A DNA stretch of 64,000 nucleotides from Rossellomorea vietnamensis (GTDB lineage Bacteria; Bacillota; Bacilli; Bacillales; Bacillaceae_B). The position numbers and the translations under genes are program-made. The notes beneath the pieces are model-generated. The model did no database searches. It was not told the origin of the DNA and saw only the letters and a list, made by a program, of their open reading frames with translations. Location of the stretch: assembly GCF_001305855.1 (NCBI RefSeq), contig NZ_LIXZ01000007.1, positions 144,957-208,956 on the forward strand, given 5' to 3'. This document shows positions 1-9,310 of this stretch, piece after piece (position 1 is the stretch's first letter; each line of letters opens with the position of its first letter).

Positions 1-2
1 CA

Positions 3-479
3 CCGGAATCGTTGAAATATTTACGCCGTCAACGGAGCAGATGGCATCGCGGCTTGTTTGAAAGCCTTTGGATCCACCGCCGGCTCCTGTTTAATCCGAA
101 GTACGGATCAATCGGCATGATTTCCATGCCATATTTTTTAATCATTGAATTTCTCGGCCCGGTCGTTGAATTGATGGGGTACATCATCATGGTCCTCTCT
201 ATTTTCCTTGGCGGGGTTTATCTGGAATTCGCCATTCTATTATTCTTGTTATCCATCCTATATGGGTCGGTGTTATCCATGGCTGCGGTCCTCCTGGAAG
301 AATGGTCCGTCCGGAAGTTCCCGAAAGCAACCGATATCGGCAGACTTTTCGCCTATTCATTGACCGAGACGTTATGGTACCGTCCGTTGACCGTCTTCTG
401 GCGATGTGAAGGGATCTTGGACGTGATCCGCAAAAAGAGGGGTTGGGGAGAAATGGCGAGAAAAGGAGTATCGAAATGA
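3..479 (+). CDS. processive family 2 glycosyltransferase, C-terminal part
   Basis: Only the C-terminal ~158 residues are in the window; the frame is open to the left edge, so the start is missing. A Q-x-x-R-W motif (QRSRW) lies a few residues in, followed by hydrophobic segments. This is the end of the catalytic domain and the membrane region of processive enzymes such as poly-N-acetylglucosamine or cellulose synthases and Bacillus YdaM. The likely role is polymerising and exporting an exopolysaccharide from UDP-sugars at the inner face of the membrane. The stop overlaps the next gene's ATG (ATGA), so the two are translationally coupled. The exact polymer cannot be told from this fragment. 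Confidence 0.85.
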   Translation, partial: PESLKYLRRQRSRWHRGLFESLWIHRRLLFNPKYGSIGMISMPYFLIIEFLGPVVELMGYIIMVLSIFLGGVYLEFAILLFLLSILYGSVLSMAAVLLEEWSVRKFPKATDIGRLFAYSLTETLWYRPLTVFWRCEGILDVIRKKRGWGEMARKGVSK

Positions 480-3400
480 CAAAGCTGAAATCCTATTTCT
501 TTCTCTTATTCATCGTAAGCATCGTCCTTTTGGTGTCAGCCCCTTTTTGGCTGTGGCAGCTCAAAAAGGAACAGAACGTGGATGTACTGATCATTGATAA
601 AACAGTACCGGATACTACTTATCGCGAACATAAAGGTCTTATGTGGCTGTTAAATCAACAGAAATATGTTCAATCAAACGGGGAACGGTATGATCTGAAG
701 AAAGATTATATTGGGTTTGTTCCTGGAAAGGATCAAACCTTTGATGTGAAAAATATTCCCTCATCCACTGACAAGTATGATGCTGTTTACATAGCCGATA
801 CGTATGGTGTGTATGAAGAAGAGTTCCAAAACAAAAATGTCTCGGGCAAGCGGTCTTCCAAGCTTTACGGAGGCTTGACCGAGGAGGATATGAACGCATT
901 AAAAACCATGGCGATGAAGGATGGAAAAACTTTGATCGCCGAGTTCAATTCCATGGCACAGCCTACGGAAGAAGAAACCCGGAAGAAGTTCTATTCCCTG
1001 TTCAATCTGGAGTGGTCGGGCTGGATTGGAAGGTATTTCACTGAACTGGAAAATAGCGAAGTGCCTCAATGGGTAAGGGACAACTACGAGAAGCAGTATG
1101 AAGAAGCGTTCAATTTCACGGGACCTGGTTATGTACTGGTGGATGAGAATGATCGGCTGGTGGTGTTGGATAAGGATGACATCGGGAAGAAAGGTGCGGT
1201 CTTTTCCACTACCTCCCGGGGGGAAGATTTAATTGGAAAAGAAATCAGCACCCCTTATTCATACTGGTTCGATATCGTGGAAGCGATCGACCCGGATGAA
1301 ATCGTGGCCAACTATACGCTGTCGCTGTCTGAGAAGGGGAAGGACACCATGAAAGCACTGAATCTTCCCGTTACGTTCCCCGCCGTCGTTCACGGCCGGA
1401 ACCGTCAATTCGACACGTACTATTTCAGCGGGGATTATGCTGATCAGGCAGATGTGCCCGATCTGTATCAAACCGTTGGATTTTCTTCCTGGAGGAGATG
1501 GACGGGGTCAAACAGTCCCAATGATCCTTCCCAATTTTACTGGAAGGCCTATACTCCGATCATGACGGCAATCCTAAAGGATATCCAAAAGGGTGAAGAG
1601 CGTGGGAAGAAGGACAACATCGAAATCACGAGAGAAAATGGCCTGAACCTTGCCGGGAAAACGGGCTCGGATTACATTCAAGTGAAGAAGGACGGTAAGT
1701 GGGAAGACCTCCTCATAAAGGGTGTGAATATGGGAATCGCGAGGCCGGGTTCATTTCCTGGTGAAACCGCGATTTCAAAAGAGGAATATTTGAGGTGGTT
1801 CAAGCAGATCGGAGCCATGAATGCCAACGCCCTGAGGATTTACACCATCCATCCCCCAGAATTTTATGAAGCTTTTTACGAATACAATCAAATGGCAGAT
1901 AAGCCGTTGTATTTATTCCATGGCGTGTGGGTCAATGAAGAAATTTTCTTAAGATCCGAAGATGCCTTTGCTAAAGAAAACACAGACGAATTTGCGTCAG
2001 AAATTAAAAAAACCATCGATCTCGTTCACGGGAACGCTGAAATCCCTGAACGAAAAGGCCATGCGTCGGGATCATACACCTACGATATATCACCTTATGT
2101 TCTTGGGTGGGTCTTTGGGGTCGAGTGGGATCCTGAAGTGGTCCTTGCGACAAATGAAAAACATAAAGGACTCGGGGACTTCAAGGGTGAATACATTGAA
2201 ACGGAAGAGGCAGAGCCGTTTGAAATCTGGCTGACAGAGAGAATGAATGAAGGGATCAAGTATGAAACCGAGACTTATCAGTGGCAAAGGCCGGTCAGCT
2301 TCACGAACTGGGTGACCACCGATCTGTTGGATCATCCGAGTGAACCCCTGGAGAAGGAAGACATGGTGTCTGTGGACCCGAACGTCATGAAGGGGACCGA
2401 CAAACTGAAAACCGGTTTATTCGCTTCCTATCATATCTACCCGTATTACCCTGACTTTCTGAACTATGAACAACCGTATGTAAATTACATCGATCATCGC
2501 GGAGAAAAGAATAATTACGCCGGCTATTTACATGACATGAAAAAGGCGCACTCCATGCCATTAGTGGTAGCGGAATTCGGTGTCCCGGGATCACGCGGCC
2601 TTACCCATAAAAACGTCTACGGTATGGATCAAGGAAATCATTCCGAAAAAGAACAGGGTGAAATCGACCGGAGATTATTCGAGGATATCGTGGAAGAGAG
2701 AATGGCCGGTGGGATGGTCTTTGCCTGGCAGGATGAGTGGTTCAAGCGAACATGGAACACGATGGACTATGACAATCCGGACAGACGGCCGTTCTGGCAA
2801 AATGCCCAAACGAATGAGCAGCAGTTCGGGATGGTGAGCTTTGATCCTGGAACCAGTAAATCCAGCATGATCCATGTAGACGGAAGACCTGAGGATTGGA
2901 CCTTCAATGGGATCGAACCCGCATTTGATAAGGATGGACACAGCATGTATGTGACGAGTGATGAACGTTTTGTATATGTTCGTGTCGATTCGAAACGTAT
3001 TTCAGGAAAAAAAGACACGTATCTTTTATTCGATACGATTGGGGATCAGGGGCAATCCATGATTCCGGATGTAAAGGGTGCTTCCACAAAGGGAGTGGAT
3101 TTTGCCCTTCACATAAACGGGAAGAAAGAAGCACGTTTGTGGATCGACAGCTATTATGACACCCATCACTATCAATATGGGCATGTTCTCAACATGATTG
3201 AAGAAGAGACATACGCCAATGTGAAAAACAACGGGGTGTATCATCCGATCCGGTTGACGTTGAATAAATCATTGGACGTAGAAGGGAAAAATATCCCGTT
3301 CCAATCCTATGAAACCGGCGTTCTCCAGTTCGGAACATCGAACCCCAAGGATAAAGCGTATGATTCATTGACGGATATCAGCGTCGACTCCTCTGAAGGG

Positions 3401-3709
3401 CGATATGAAATCCGTATTCCCTGGCAGTTGCTGAACGTAAAGGATCCGAGCCTGAAGGAGGCAATGGGGGATATCTGGTCAGGCAAAGGCCTGCAAAGCT
3501 CAACCACCCTTGACTCGATCAGAATCGGTTTATATGAAACCGACGGAGAAAAGGCATTTTCATATCCGGCACAGAATGAAGACGGGTTCATCAATCCTGC
3601 TCAGTTCTATCCATACTCTTGGGATACATGGGATGAACCGACGTCCCATGAGAGATTGAAGCAGTCTTACTATGAAATGAAAGAAGCTTTTGAGAAAGAA
3701 GGGGAATGA
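476..3709 (+). CDS. membrane-anchored glycoside hydrolase-like protein of the exopolysaccharide locus
   Basis: This is a 1077-residue protein. I start at ATG 476, which has AAAAGGAG just upstream; an earlier in-frame ATG at 443 lacks a site. Residues ~7-25 form one membrane anchor or signal segment. The middle (~410-800) reads like a TIM-barrel glycosidase: a GVNMG motif, repeated aromatic-rich strands, and a VVAEFGVPGSRG segment that looks like the acidic end of a catalytic strand. The last ~300 residues look beta-rich, as in carbohydrate-binding modules. By position it probably trims or modifies the polymer made by the upstream glycosyltransferase outside the cell. It overlaps both neighbours by ATGA. 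Family assignment is by pattern only; substrate unknown. Confidence 0.7.
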   Translation: MTKLKSYFFLLFIVSIVLLVSAPFWLWQLKKEQNVDVLIIDKTVPDTTYREHKGLMWLLNQQKYVQSNGERYDLKKDYIGFVPGKDQTFDVKNIPSSTDKYDAVYIADTYGVYEEEFQNKNVSGKRSSKLYGGLTEEDMNALKTMAMKDGKTLIAEFNSMAQPTEEETRKKFYSLFNLEWSGWIGRYFTELENSEVPQWVRDNYEKQYEEAFNFTGPGYVLVDENDRLVVLDKDDIGKKGAVFSTTSRGEDLIGKEISTPYSYWFDIVEAIDPDEIVANYTLSLSEKGKDTMKALNLPVTFPAVVHGRNRQFDTYYFSGDYADQADVPDLYQTVGFSSWRRWTGSNSPNDPSQFYWKAYTPIMTAILKDIQKGEERGKKDNIEITRENGLNLAGKTGSDYIQVKKDGKWEDLLIKGVNMGIARPGSFPGETAISKEEYLRWFKQIGAMNANALRIYTIHPPEFYEAFYEYNQMADKPLYLFHGVWVNEEIFLRSEDAFAKENTDEFASEIKKTIDLVHGNAEIPERKGHASGSYTYDISPYVLGWVFGVEWDPEVVLATNEKHKGLGDFKGEYIETEEAEPFEIWLTERMNEGIKYETETYQWQRPVSFTNWVTTDLLDHPSEPLEKEDMVSVDPNVMKGTDKLKTGLFASYHIYPYYPDFLNYEQPYVNYIDHRGEKNNYAGYLHDMKKAHSMPLVVAEFGVPGSRGLTHKNVYGMDQGNHSEKEQGEIDRRLFEDIVEERMAGGMVFAWQDEWFKRTWNTMDYDNPDRRPFWQNAQTNEQQFGMVSFDPGTSKSSMIHVDGRPEDWTFNGIEPAFDKDGHSMYVTSDERFVYVRVDSKRISGKKDTYLLFDTIGDQGQSMIPDVKGASTKGVDFALHINGKKEARLWIDSYYDTHHYQYGHVLNMIEEETYANVKNNGVYHPIRLTLNKSLDVEGKNIPFQSYETGVLQFGTSNPKDKAYDSLTDISVDSSEGRYEIRIPWQLLNVKDPSLKEAMGDIWSGKGLQSSTTLDSIRIGLYETDGEKAFSYPAQNEDGFINPAQFYPYSWDTWDEPTSHERLKQSYYEMKEAFEKEGE

Positions 3710-3711
3710 AT

Positions 3712-4083
3712 ATGGCAAGAATTCTGATTGCGGAAGATGAAGAGGTCCTCCGGATGCTGATGGTGGATACACTGGAAGACGAAGGACATGAGCTCGATGA
3801 AGCAGCCGACGGTGAGGAAGCGATCAATTCCATCATGGAAAACGACTATGATCTCATTCTTCTCGATCATATGATGCCTTTATACACAGGGCTTGAAGTG
3901 ATTGAAAAAATAAGGAAGTCTCCCGATAAAGGCATGGTAAAAATAATGATGGTGTCTGCAAAGAGCCAGCAGGCAGATAAAGACCTCGTTCTGAAGTCCG
4001 GAGCCGACTATTTCATTGCCAAGCCGTATAGTCCTGCAGAGCTTGTTCAGCGGATCGAGGACATACTGAATGAAGAGAATTAG
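3712..4083 (+). CDS. single-domain CheY-like response regulator
   Basis: The protein has 123 residues. I prefer ATG 3712 over ATG 3706 because the AAAGGGG site (ending at 3704) is 7 bases before 3712 but only 1 base before 3706. It is a bare receiver domain: acidic pair E8-D9-E10, phospho-acceptor D52 in LILLDHMMP, and the conserved lysine in IAKPY. There is no output domain, so it acts through protein contacts or as a phosphate relay. It sits between the exopolysaccharide genes and a hybrid kinase whose start overlaps its end by 14 bases, so the kinase is its likely partner. Confidence 0.9.
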   Translation: MARILIAEDEEVLRMLMVDTLEDEGHELDEAADGEEAINSIMENDYDLILLDHMMPLYTGLEVIEKIRKSPDKGMVKIMMVSAKSQQADKDLVLKSGADYFIAKPYSPAELVQRIEDILNEEN

Positions 4084-6940
4084 AGAATTATTTCAAACGA
4101 GCTTACGAAATCAATTCATCGGATTGATGAGCGGCTTCATCGTCATCTTTTTCATCGGGGCGGCCTGTTTGTTTCTGTACGATCGATCCATTACAAATGA
4201 GTACGAGGTTCAGAGGAGCGATCTCAATCAAAAAAAGGACCTGGCTGAACAATTGGATAGAAACTTTCAAAAGGCATTCTTTGATGCGAGGGGATACCTT
4301 GCATTTGGAAGGCAGGAGTTAAAAGAAAGTATTTTCGTTCAAGAGAAAAAAGCGGCAGACACCTTGGAAAAACTGAAAGGATTAAAAACAGAAACAGAAG
4401 ATCAACTCTTCTTTAAGGATGTGGAGGAGTTTTCTGCTCTGTATTTTAAGGATATGGCACCGAGGATCATCGGTGATTTCGAAAATGGGAATATCGAGGC
4501 AGTGAAAGAGGCCTCGGCTGACGGTGCAACGGCTACAATCGAAACCTTTCAAACCCAGCTCAACAGATATACAGACTCAATCGAACAAAGTAAGCGAAGT
4601 GCATATGATGAGCTGAAACGGAAAGAGTCCCTAAGCCAAACAGCCTTTGTGATCTTTATTTTTCTCATGCTCCTGGTACTCATGCGTTTAATGAGGATGA
4701 TTGCGAAACGGATCGGTCAGCCCCTCGATCAGGTGGCATCAGCAGCAGAGCAGATTGCTGAAAACGAAGCATACCAACAATGGACGTTTGAAAATAAACG
4801 GAAAGATGAAATCGGTAAGATGTCCAGGGCATTCGAAAAGATGATCTATAAAATTCAGGAGAAGGAAGAGCATCTCCTGGCTCAGAATGAAGAACTGCAG
4901 GCTCAGCAGGATGAATTGGAATCCCAGCAATCAGAACTTGAGCATCTGCTGAATATGACAAAGAACAGGGAGTCGCAGCTGGAGCGGAGAAACGAATTCA
5001 TTCATGGGATATCGAGCTCCCTCAACAAGCAGGAAGTACTCGAGAGCATCGTGAGAAGCATGAGTCATGTGATGGGTGCCTCACGGGGGATGATTGTCCT
5101 AATGGATAATCAAAAGTCCAATGCAGCATTTGGGATATCCCAAAATGGTGCGGAACAGTTCTTGACGTACATTTATAACGGTATCCATCAGCGATTATTC
5201 GATTCGAGGGAGCCCTTCACACTTAAACGGGAAATGGCGCCGTCCGAGAAAGGGTATCACGAGGAAACCCTTTACTCGTATGACCTATTCTTGCCTGTCC
5301 TTTCCGTCGATCAACAGGTGGAAGCCATCATGGTATTCAGCCGTTTCGGAAATGACTTCACTAAGCAGGAATTGGGCGAATACACGAGCCTGGCGAAGCA
5401 AATCTCCATCTCCTTGCAAAAGATCACCCTTTTTGAAGAGTCCGAGACCAACAGTCAATTAACCCAGGACATCCTGAACAATATTCAAGAGGGGATACAA
5501 CTCATCGATAAAGATGGCAACAGCTTATTGATGAATAGGAAATTGTCGGCTCTGATCAAGGATGGGATCGACGGACTCCACCAGTCATGCTATCAAACCT
5601 GGAAGCAGGCACTGATTGACCGGGTGGAAGACAAAGAGGAACTGGATGAGTATTATGAAACCATTGTGAAGGAAGGGAAGACAGGTAAACATCTCCTTAC
5701 CTATCACCTGGTGGATAGTAAAGAAGTATTCCAGGTATATTCCGAAACCCTCTATCGCGGGGAAGAGCAGATAGGCACGATCTTTGTTCATCGGGATATC
5801 ACGAAAGAATTCGAAGTCGATCAAATGAAATCGGAGTTTGTCAGCACCGTCAGCCATGAACTTCGCACACCGCTTTCCAGTGTGCTTGGATTTACGGAAC
5901 TGATGCTGACAAGAGACCTTAAGCCGGAAAGAACGAAGAAATACTTAACGACGATCTACCAGGAAGCAAAGCGGTTAACATCCCTCATCAATGACTTCCT
6001 TGATGTGCAGCGCATGGAGTCCGGACGCCAGACTTTCGATAAAAAATTCGAGGATGTTGTCCCGGTCATTCAACAGGTGATCGATACCCAAAGGGTCAAT
6101 GCACCCCATCACTCTTTCAATATCGCAAGGGATACGGACTGCACGATCGTCCTTGGGGACCGGGATAAGTTGTCACAGGCATTCACCAATCTAATCAGCA
6201 ATGCCATTAAATATTCTCCTGATGGGGGCACCATCACCATCCGGTTCCGTGAAGGGGAGGAGAACATCCTCATCGATATTCGGGATGAGGGTCTCGGCAT
6301 TCCACAGGAAGCGATTCCGAACCTGTTCAACAAATTTTATCGGGTCGATAATTCAGATCAGAGAAGAATCGGTGGTACCGGATTGGGTCTGACCATCGTA
6401 AAGGAAATCATTGAAACCCATGAAGGGGACATCACCGTTTCCTCACAAGAAGGGAAAGGGAGCGTGTTCACCATCCGTTTGCCGATCGTGACGATCGAAA
6501 CCTTCAAAGAGGATGAACAGAGCGGGGATGGCATGAATATTATCGTCATTGAAGATGATATCAATCTGGCATCCTTACTCAAAGCCGAACTTTCCGACAG
6601 TGGGTTCAAGGTGCAGCATACAGCTTCAGGTGGTGAAGCATTAACCAAAATGCAGGAAGAGAAACCTGATGCCGTCGTCCTGGATATCATGCTTGAAGGA
6701 AGCATGTCGGGATGGGATGTCCTTGAGAAAATGAAATCGGACCACCATCTTGCCCAAATACCGATAATCATTTCTTCCGCGCTGGATGAAAAAGAAAAAG
6801 GACTCACGCTTGGAGCCAATGATTATTTAGTCAAACCCTATCATCCCAGCAGGCTTTCCAAAACGATCTTACATCTGCTGTTAAAAAAAGGGATGAACGG
6901 TGAAATTTTGGTGCCGGTTGAGGAAAAACGGTTGCAATAA
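4070..6940 (+). CDS. hybrid sensor histidine kinase with C-terminal receiver
   Basis: This 956-residue protein has, in order: TM1 (~16-35), an extracytoplasmic helical sensor (CHASE3-like, ~36-185), TM2 (~190-210), a HAMP linker, a Gln/Glu-rich coiled coil (~262-300), a GAF-like region (~310-455) and a PAS-like region (~465-580). Then come a HisKA domain with the H-box in VSTVSHELRTPL, a HATPase with DEGLGIP and GGTGLGL boxes, and a C-terminal receiver whose VVLDIML supplies the phospho-acceptor Asp. It overlaps the CheY-like gene. Inference: it controls exopolysaccharide output through its own receiver and the free one. Ligand unknown. Confidence 0.9.
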   Translation: MKRIRELFQTSLRNQFIGLMSGFIVIFFIGAACLFLYDRSITNEYEVQRSDLNQKKDLAEQLDRNFQKAFFDARGYLAFGRQELKESIFVQEKKAADTLEKLKGLKTETEDQLFFKDVEEFSALYFKDMAPRIIGDFENGNIEAVKEASADGATATIETFQTQLNRYTDSIEQSKRSAYDELKRKESLSQTAFVIFIFLMLLVLMRLMRMIAKRIGQPLDQVASAAEQIAENEAYQQWTFENKRKDEIGKMSRAFEKMIYKIQEKEEHLLAQNEELQAQQDELESQQSELEHLLNMTKNRESQLERRNEFIHGISSSLNKQEVLESIVRSMSHVMGASRGMIVLMDNQKSNAAFGISQNGAEQFLTYIYNGIHQRLFDSREPFTLKREMAPSEKGYHEETLYSYDLFLPVLSVDQQVEAIMVFSRFGNDFTKQELGEYTSLAKQISISLQKITLFEESETNSQLTQDILNNIQEGIQLIDKDGNSLLMNRKLSALIKDGIDGLHQSCYQTWKQALIDRVEDKEELDEYYETIVKEGKTGKHLLTYHLVDSKEVFQVYSETLYRGEEQIGTIFVHRDITKEFEVDQMKSEFVSTVSHELRTPLSSVLGFTELMLTRDLKPERTKKYLTTIYQEAKRLTSLINDFLDVQRMESGRQTFDKKFEDVVPVIQQVIDTQRVNAPHHSFNIARDTDCTIVLGDRDKLSQAFTNLISNAIKYSPDGGTITIRFREGEENILIDIRDEGLGIPQEAIPNLFNKFYRVDNSDQRRIGGTGLGLTIVKEIIETHEGDITVSSQEGKGSVFTIRLPIVTIETFKEDEQSGDGMNIIVIEDDINLASLLKAELSDSGFKVQHTASGGEALTKMQEEKPDAVVLDIMLEGSMSGWDVLEKMKSDHHLAQIPIIISSALDEKEKGLTLGANDYLVKPYHPSRLSKTILHLLLKKGMNGEILVPVEEKRLQ

Positions 6941-6947
6941 AAATAAA

Positions 6948-6980
6948 AATCCCCTTCCCGGGAGTCCCGGGAAGGGGATT
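6948..6980. terminator. bidirectional terminator between hybrid kinase and clpP
   Basis: A perfect 15-bp stem (6948-6962 with 6966-6980) closes a 3-base loop AGT. A-rich flanks on the left and T-rich flanks on the right suit termination of both convergent genes. Confidence 0.85.
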
Positions 6981-6988
6981 TCGTGTTC

Positions 6989-7588
6989 TTATTTATTAGT
7001 ATCCATATCGTTACGAGTGATGATGCGGTCGATCAATCCGTATTCAAGCGCTCTTTCAGCTGTCATGAAGTTATCGCGATCCGTATCTTTAGAAATCACT
7101 TCAAGTGGTTGACCCGTGCGATCAGCCAGGATTTGATTCAGTTTTTCGCGAAGGAATAGAATACGCTTCGCAGCGATTTCGATTTCCGTCGCCTGACCTT
7201 GAGCTCCACCAAGTGGTTGGTGAATCATCACTTCAGCGTTTGGAAGGGCTAAGCGTTTGCCTTTTGCACCAGCTGCAAGAAGGAACGCACCCATTGAAGC
7301 TGCCATACCGATACAGATCGTCTGTACATCAGGCTTGATATATTGAATTGTATCGTAGATGGCCATACCTGCCGTGATGCTTCCGCCAGGAGAGTTTATG
7401 TAGATTGAGATATCCTTCTCCGGGTTTTCAGATTCAAGGAAAAGAAGCTGTGCTACAATGGAGTTTGCCACATTGTCGTCGATCCCGCTTCCAAGCATGA
7501 TGACACGGTCTTTCAATAAACGTGAATAAATGTCATACGCACGTTCACCGCGGTTTGTTTGTTCAATAACTGTAGGAATTAAATTCAT
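6989..7588 (-). CDS. clpP: ATP-dependent Clp protease proteolytic subunit
   Basis: At 199 residues this is full length for ClpP, the tetradecameric serine peptidase that works with ClpX/ClpC for protein quality control and regulated proteolysis in the cytoplasm. The catalytic triad is visible: S98 (GMAASMG), H123 (MIHQPLGG) and D172 (DTDRDNF). The ATG at 7588 is preceded on the minus strand by AAGGAGG. It is monocistronic, with a CtsR operator over its promoter and a shared terminator behind it. Confidence 0.98.
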   Translation of the reverse strand: MNLIPTVIEQTNRGERAYDIYSRLLKDRVIMLGSGIDDNVANSIVAQLLFLESENPEKDISIYINSPGGSITAGMAIYDTIQYIKPDVQTICIGMAASMGAFLLAAGAKGKRLALPNAEVMIHQPLGGAQGQATEIEIAAKRILFLREKLNQILADRTGQPLEVISKDTDRDNFMTAERALEYGLIDRIITRNDMDTNK

Positions 7589-7649
7589 CCTCGTTCCTCC
7601 TTAGAAATTCTTTTTATTTGTTGGAATTACTTATTCACTTTGTATTGTT

Positions 7650-7679
7650 ATCATACACCCATGGTCAATAAAGGTCAAA
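7650..7679 (-). promoter_or_regulatory. clpP promoter overlapped by a CtsR operator
   Basis: On the minus strand, -35 TTGACC (7673-7678) and -10 TATGAT (7650-7655) are 17 bp apart. On the plus strand, GGTCAAT-AAA-GGTCAAA (7663-7679) fits the CtsR heptad repeat RGTCAAA-NAN-RGTCAAA with one mismatch. The operator covers the -35, so CtsR should block transcription until heat or protein stress inactivates it. Confidence 0.85.
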
Positions 7680-7851
7680 CTTAACGCTTCCTTTATTCCC
7701 CTGTATATAAATCCTTTCTACATGATACCCATTGATTCCTTTTTTAAACGGGAGGGTGTTTGTAAAGTTTATGGTTTGAGTAGGATATTAATCCACTAAA
7801 TAGTGAACGTTCTTAAGACGGGTGAAGTGTGAAAACAAGACCGTTCCTTTT

Positions 7852-7963
7852 CGCTGCAGGCACTTGCTTTCCGCGGGGCGTGAGTTGAGCCTCCTCGGGC
7901 TTTGCCCTGTGGGGTCTCAACTTTCCCGCTTTTCCCGCAGGAGTCAAGTGCCTTCCGCTGCAA
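7852..7963 (-). repeat. dispersed GC-rich repeat, copy 1
   Basis: This ~110-base GC-rich block lies in AT-rich intergenic DNA. Its ends are complementary (CGCTGCAGGCACTTGC against GCAAGTGCC-like at the far end), and it carries an inner TGAGACCCC / GAGGCTCA-type inverted pair. A second copy lies at 9081-9206 in opposite orientation. Similar blocks are common between genes of Bacillaceae. It has no protein-coding look; it could fold as RNA or be a small non-autonomous mobile repeat. Confidence 0.75.
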
Positions 7964-8101
7964 TCCACTCTTTGGTTCTGTATATGGACAGGTAAAGAGT
8001 AAAGTAGATCCTGATAGAGTTAATTTACTACAAAGAATTTCCGCTGCACCTTTTAAAAGATATTGATGGGGAATCAAAAAAGACATATACAATAATATCT
8101 A

Positions 8102-8130
8102 TTGCAAACAAGCAATTTCTACCTTATAAT
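8102..8130 (+). promoter_or_regulatory. tRNA-Arg promoter
   Basis: TTGCAA (8102-8107), 17-bp spacer, TATAAT (8125-8130), about 28 bases before the tRNA. Confidence 0.7.
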
Positions 8131-8158
8131 ATATATTCGTGACGGTTATTCATTTCAT

Positions 8159-8230
8159 GCCCTCGTGGTGCAACGGATAGCACGTAAGATTCCGGTTCTT
8201 AAGATGGGGGTTCGATTCCCTCCGAGGGCG
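8159..8230 (+). tRNA. tRNA-Arg (anticodon CCG)
   Basis: A full cloverleaf can be drawn. Acceptor GCCCTCG pairs with CGAGGGC, and the D stem is GTGC/GCAC. Anticodon stem TAAGA/TCTTA encloses loop TTCCGGT, giving anticodon CCG for CGG codons. The T arm is GGGGG-TTCGATT-CCCTC with one G-T pair. The discriminator is G at 8230 and CCA is not encoded, so it must be added after transcription. Confidence 0.93.
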
Positions 8231-8250
8231 TAGTTAAAAGAGTGATATGA

Positions 8251-8293
8251 AGGTGCTTCCACAAGTTAATAATTTGTGGAGGCACCTTTTTTT
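8251..8293 (+). terminator. terminator after tRNA-Arg
   Basis: A stem of AGGTGCTTCCACAA (8251-8264) with TTGTGGAGGCACCT (8274-8287), containing one G-T pair, is followed by a T run. Confidence 0.85.
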
Positions 8294-8346
8294 CGTTCCT
8301 GAAATAGCAAAGAAGAACAATCTATAACCGGGGATGGTGGATTAGA

Positions 8347-8946
8347 ATGAAAGATTTTATAGCTTTTGATTTTGAAACGGCTAATCGTGCAAGACACAGT
8401 ATATGCTCAGTCGGAATGGTGTTTGTAGAAAATGGTGAAATCGTTGATTCCATTTACGAATTAATCGATCCGGAAGAGGGATTTGATAGGTTCAATATCA
8501 GCATACATGGAATTACACCACAGGATGTTGAAGGCGCGATGACGTTCGATGCTTTCTATCATTCTATCAAGGACAAAATAGAGAATAAGTTGATGATTGC
8601 TCATAATCTTTCCTTTGATGGATACGCTTTGAGGGATAATTTAGCTCGTTATGAAATGAAGCCCGTATACAACCAATTTCTCTGCACATATCAAATGTCC
8701 AGAAAAATGGTGAAGGGTCTCCCTGCTTATCAGCTCTCGTCTATTTGTACATATTTTGGAATCGAATTGGATAATCACCATCATGCTGCAGATGATGCGA
8801 AAGCTTGCGCGCAATTAATGCTAAAGCTAGCAGAAGAGTATAAGATTACGGACTTTGATTCTCTCTACCATAAGACTCGAATCAAACCGGGAGAAATATC
8901 CGAAGGCATCTATCGCTCTTCACTAGTAAGTAAATCTGCTAAATAA
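8347..8946 (+). CDS. DEDDh-type 3'-5' exonuclease (DNA polymerase III epsilon-like)
   Basis: This 199-residue protein has an exonuclease fold. Exo I is FDFETA near residues 7-12, Exo II is AHNLSFD near 90, and Exo III is HHAADDAKACAQL with the DEDDh histidine and aspartate near 145-150. Such proteins remove nucleotides from 3' ends of DNA or RNA using two metal ions. It stands alone, not fused to a polymerase or a GIY-YIG domain, and lies between the two inverted copies of the dispersed repeat. The biological role is unclear; it could serve in repair or nucleic-acid turnover. Confidence 0.85.
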   Translation: MKDFIAFDFETANRARHSICSVGMVFVENGEIVDSIYELIDPEEGFDRFNISIHGITPQDVEGAMTFDAFYHSIKDKIENKLMIAHNLSFDGYALRDNLARYEMKPVYNQFLCTYQMSRKMVKGLPAYQLSSICTYFGIELDNHHHAADDAKACAQLMLKLAEEYKITDFDSLYHKTRIKPGEISEGIYRSSLVSKSAK

Positions 8947-8987
8947 CTCAACTTTCCGAGAACCTCTATTTATAGTGATGTTCAATT

Positions 8988-9012
8988 GGAGCATCCTCCA
9001 GGGTGCTTTTTC
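8988..9012 (+). terminator. terminator after the exonuclease gene
   Basis: The hairpin AGCATCC-TCCA-GGGTGCT is followed by TTTTT, about 45 bases after the stop codon. Confidence 0.65.
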
Positions 9013-9080
9013 ATTATCAGCTATTCTATTGATTTTAAATAAAAAAAATGATGTTGTGATGAAGGAAACACACATGCTAT

Positions 9081-9206
9081 GTTGATTGTAGCGGAAGGTG
9101 CTCGACTCCTGCGGGAAACGCTGGACAGGTGAGACCCCGGAGGCGTAGCCGAGGAGGCTCACCGCCAGCCCCGCGGAAAGCGAGTACCTGCAGCGGAAAT
9201 CAACCA
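9081..9206 (+). repeat. dispersed GC-rich repeat, copy 2
   Basis: This ~125-base block is bounded by GTTGATT ... AATCAAC. Its inner GCGGAAGG ... CAGCGG, ACTCCTGCGGGAAA, GTGAGACCCC and GAGGAGGCTCAC blocks match the reverse complement of 7852-7963. The conserved blocks alternate with variable segments whose changes keep pairing (GGTGAG/CTCACC here, GTTGAG/CTCAAC in copy 1). That points to a conserved folded structure. Confidence 0.8.
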
Positions 9207-9258
9207 CCACATTCTTTTTTGAAAATATCATATACATAATACTACCAACGAATTCCCA

Positions 9259-9287
9259 TTAACGAACCACCAATTTTATTGTAGAAT
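9259..9287 (+). promoter_or_regulatory. putative rpoN promoter
   Basis: TTAACG (9259-9264), 17-bp spacer, TAGAAT (9282-9287), just before the rpoN ribosome binding site GGGAGG. Confidence 0.5.
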
Positions 9288-9310
9288 AGATAAATGGGAG
9301 GTTAGTAATC

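Noticed and set aside
6358..6819. 153-codon frame antisense to the hybrid kinase
   Set aside because: Low-complexity Ser-rich shadow of the real gene.
7796..8092. 98-codon minus-strand frame
   Set aside because: It runs through the dispersed GC-rich repeat; the coding look comes from repeat composition.
8923..9237. 104-codon minus-strand frame
   Set aside because: It covers repeat copy 2 and has no start signal.
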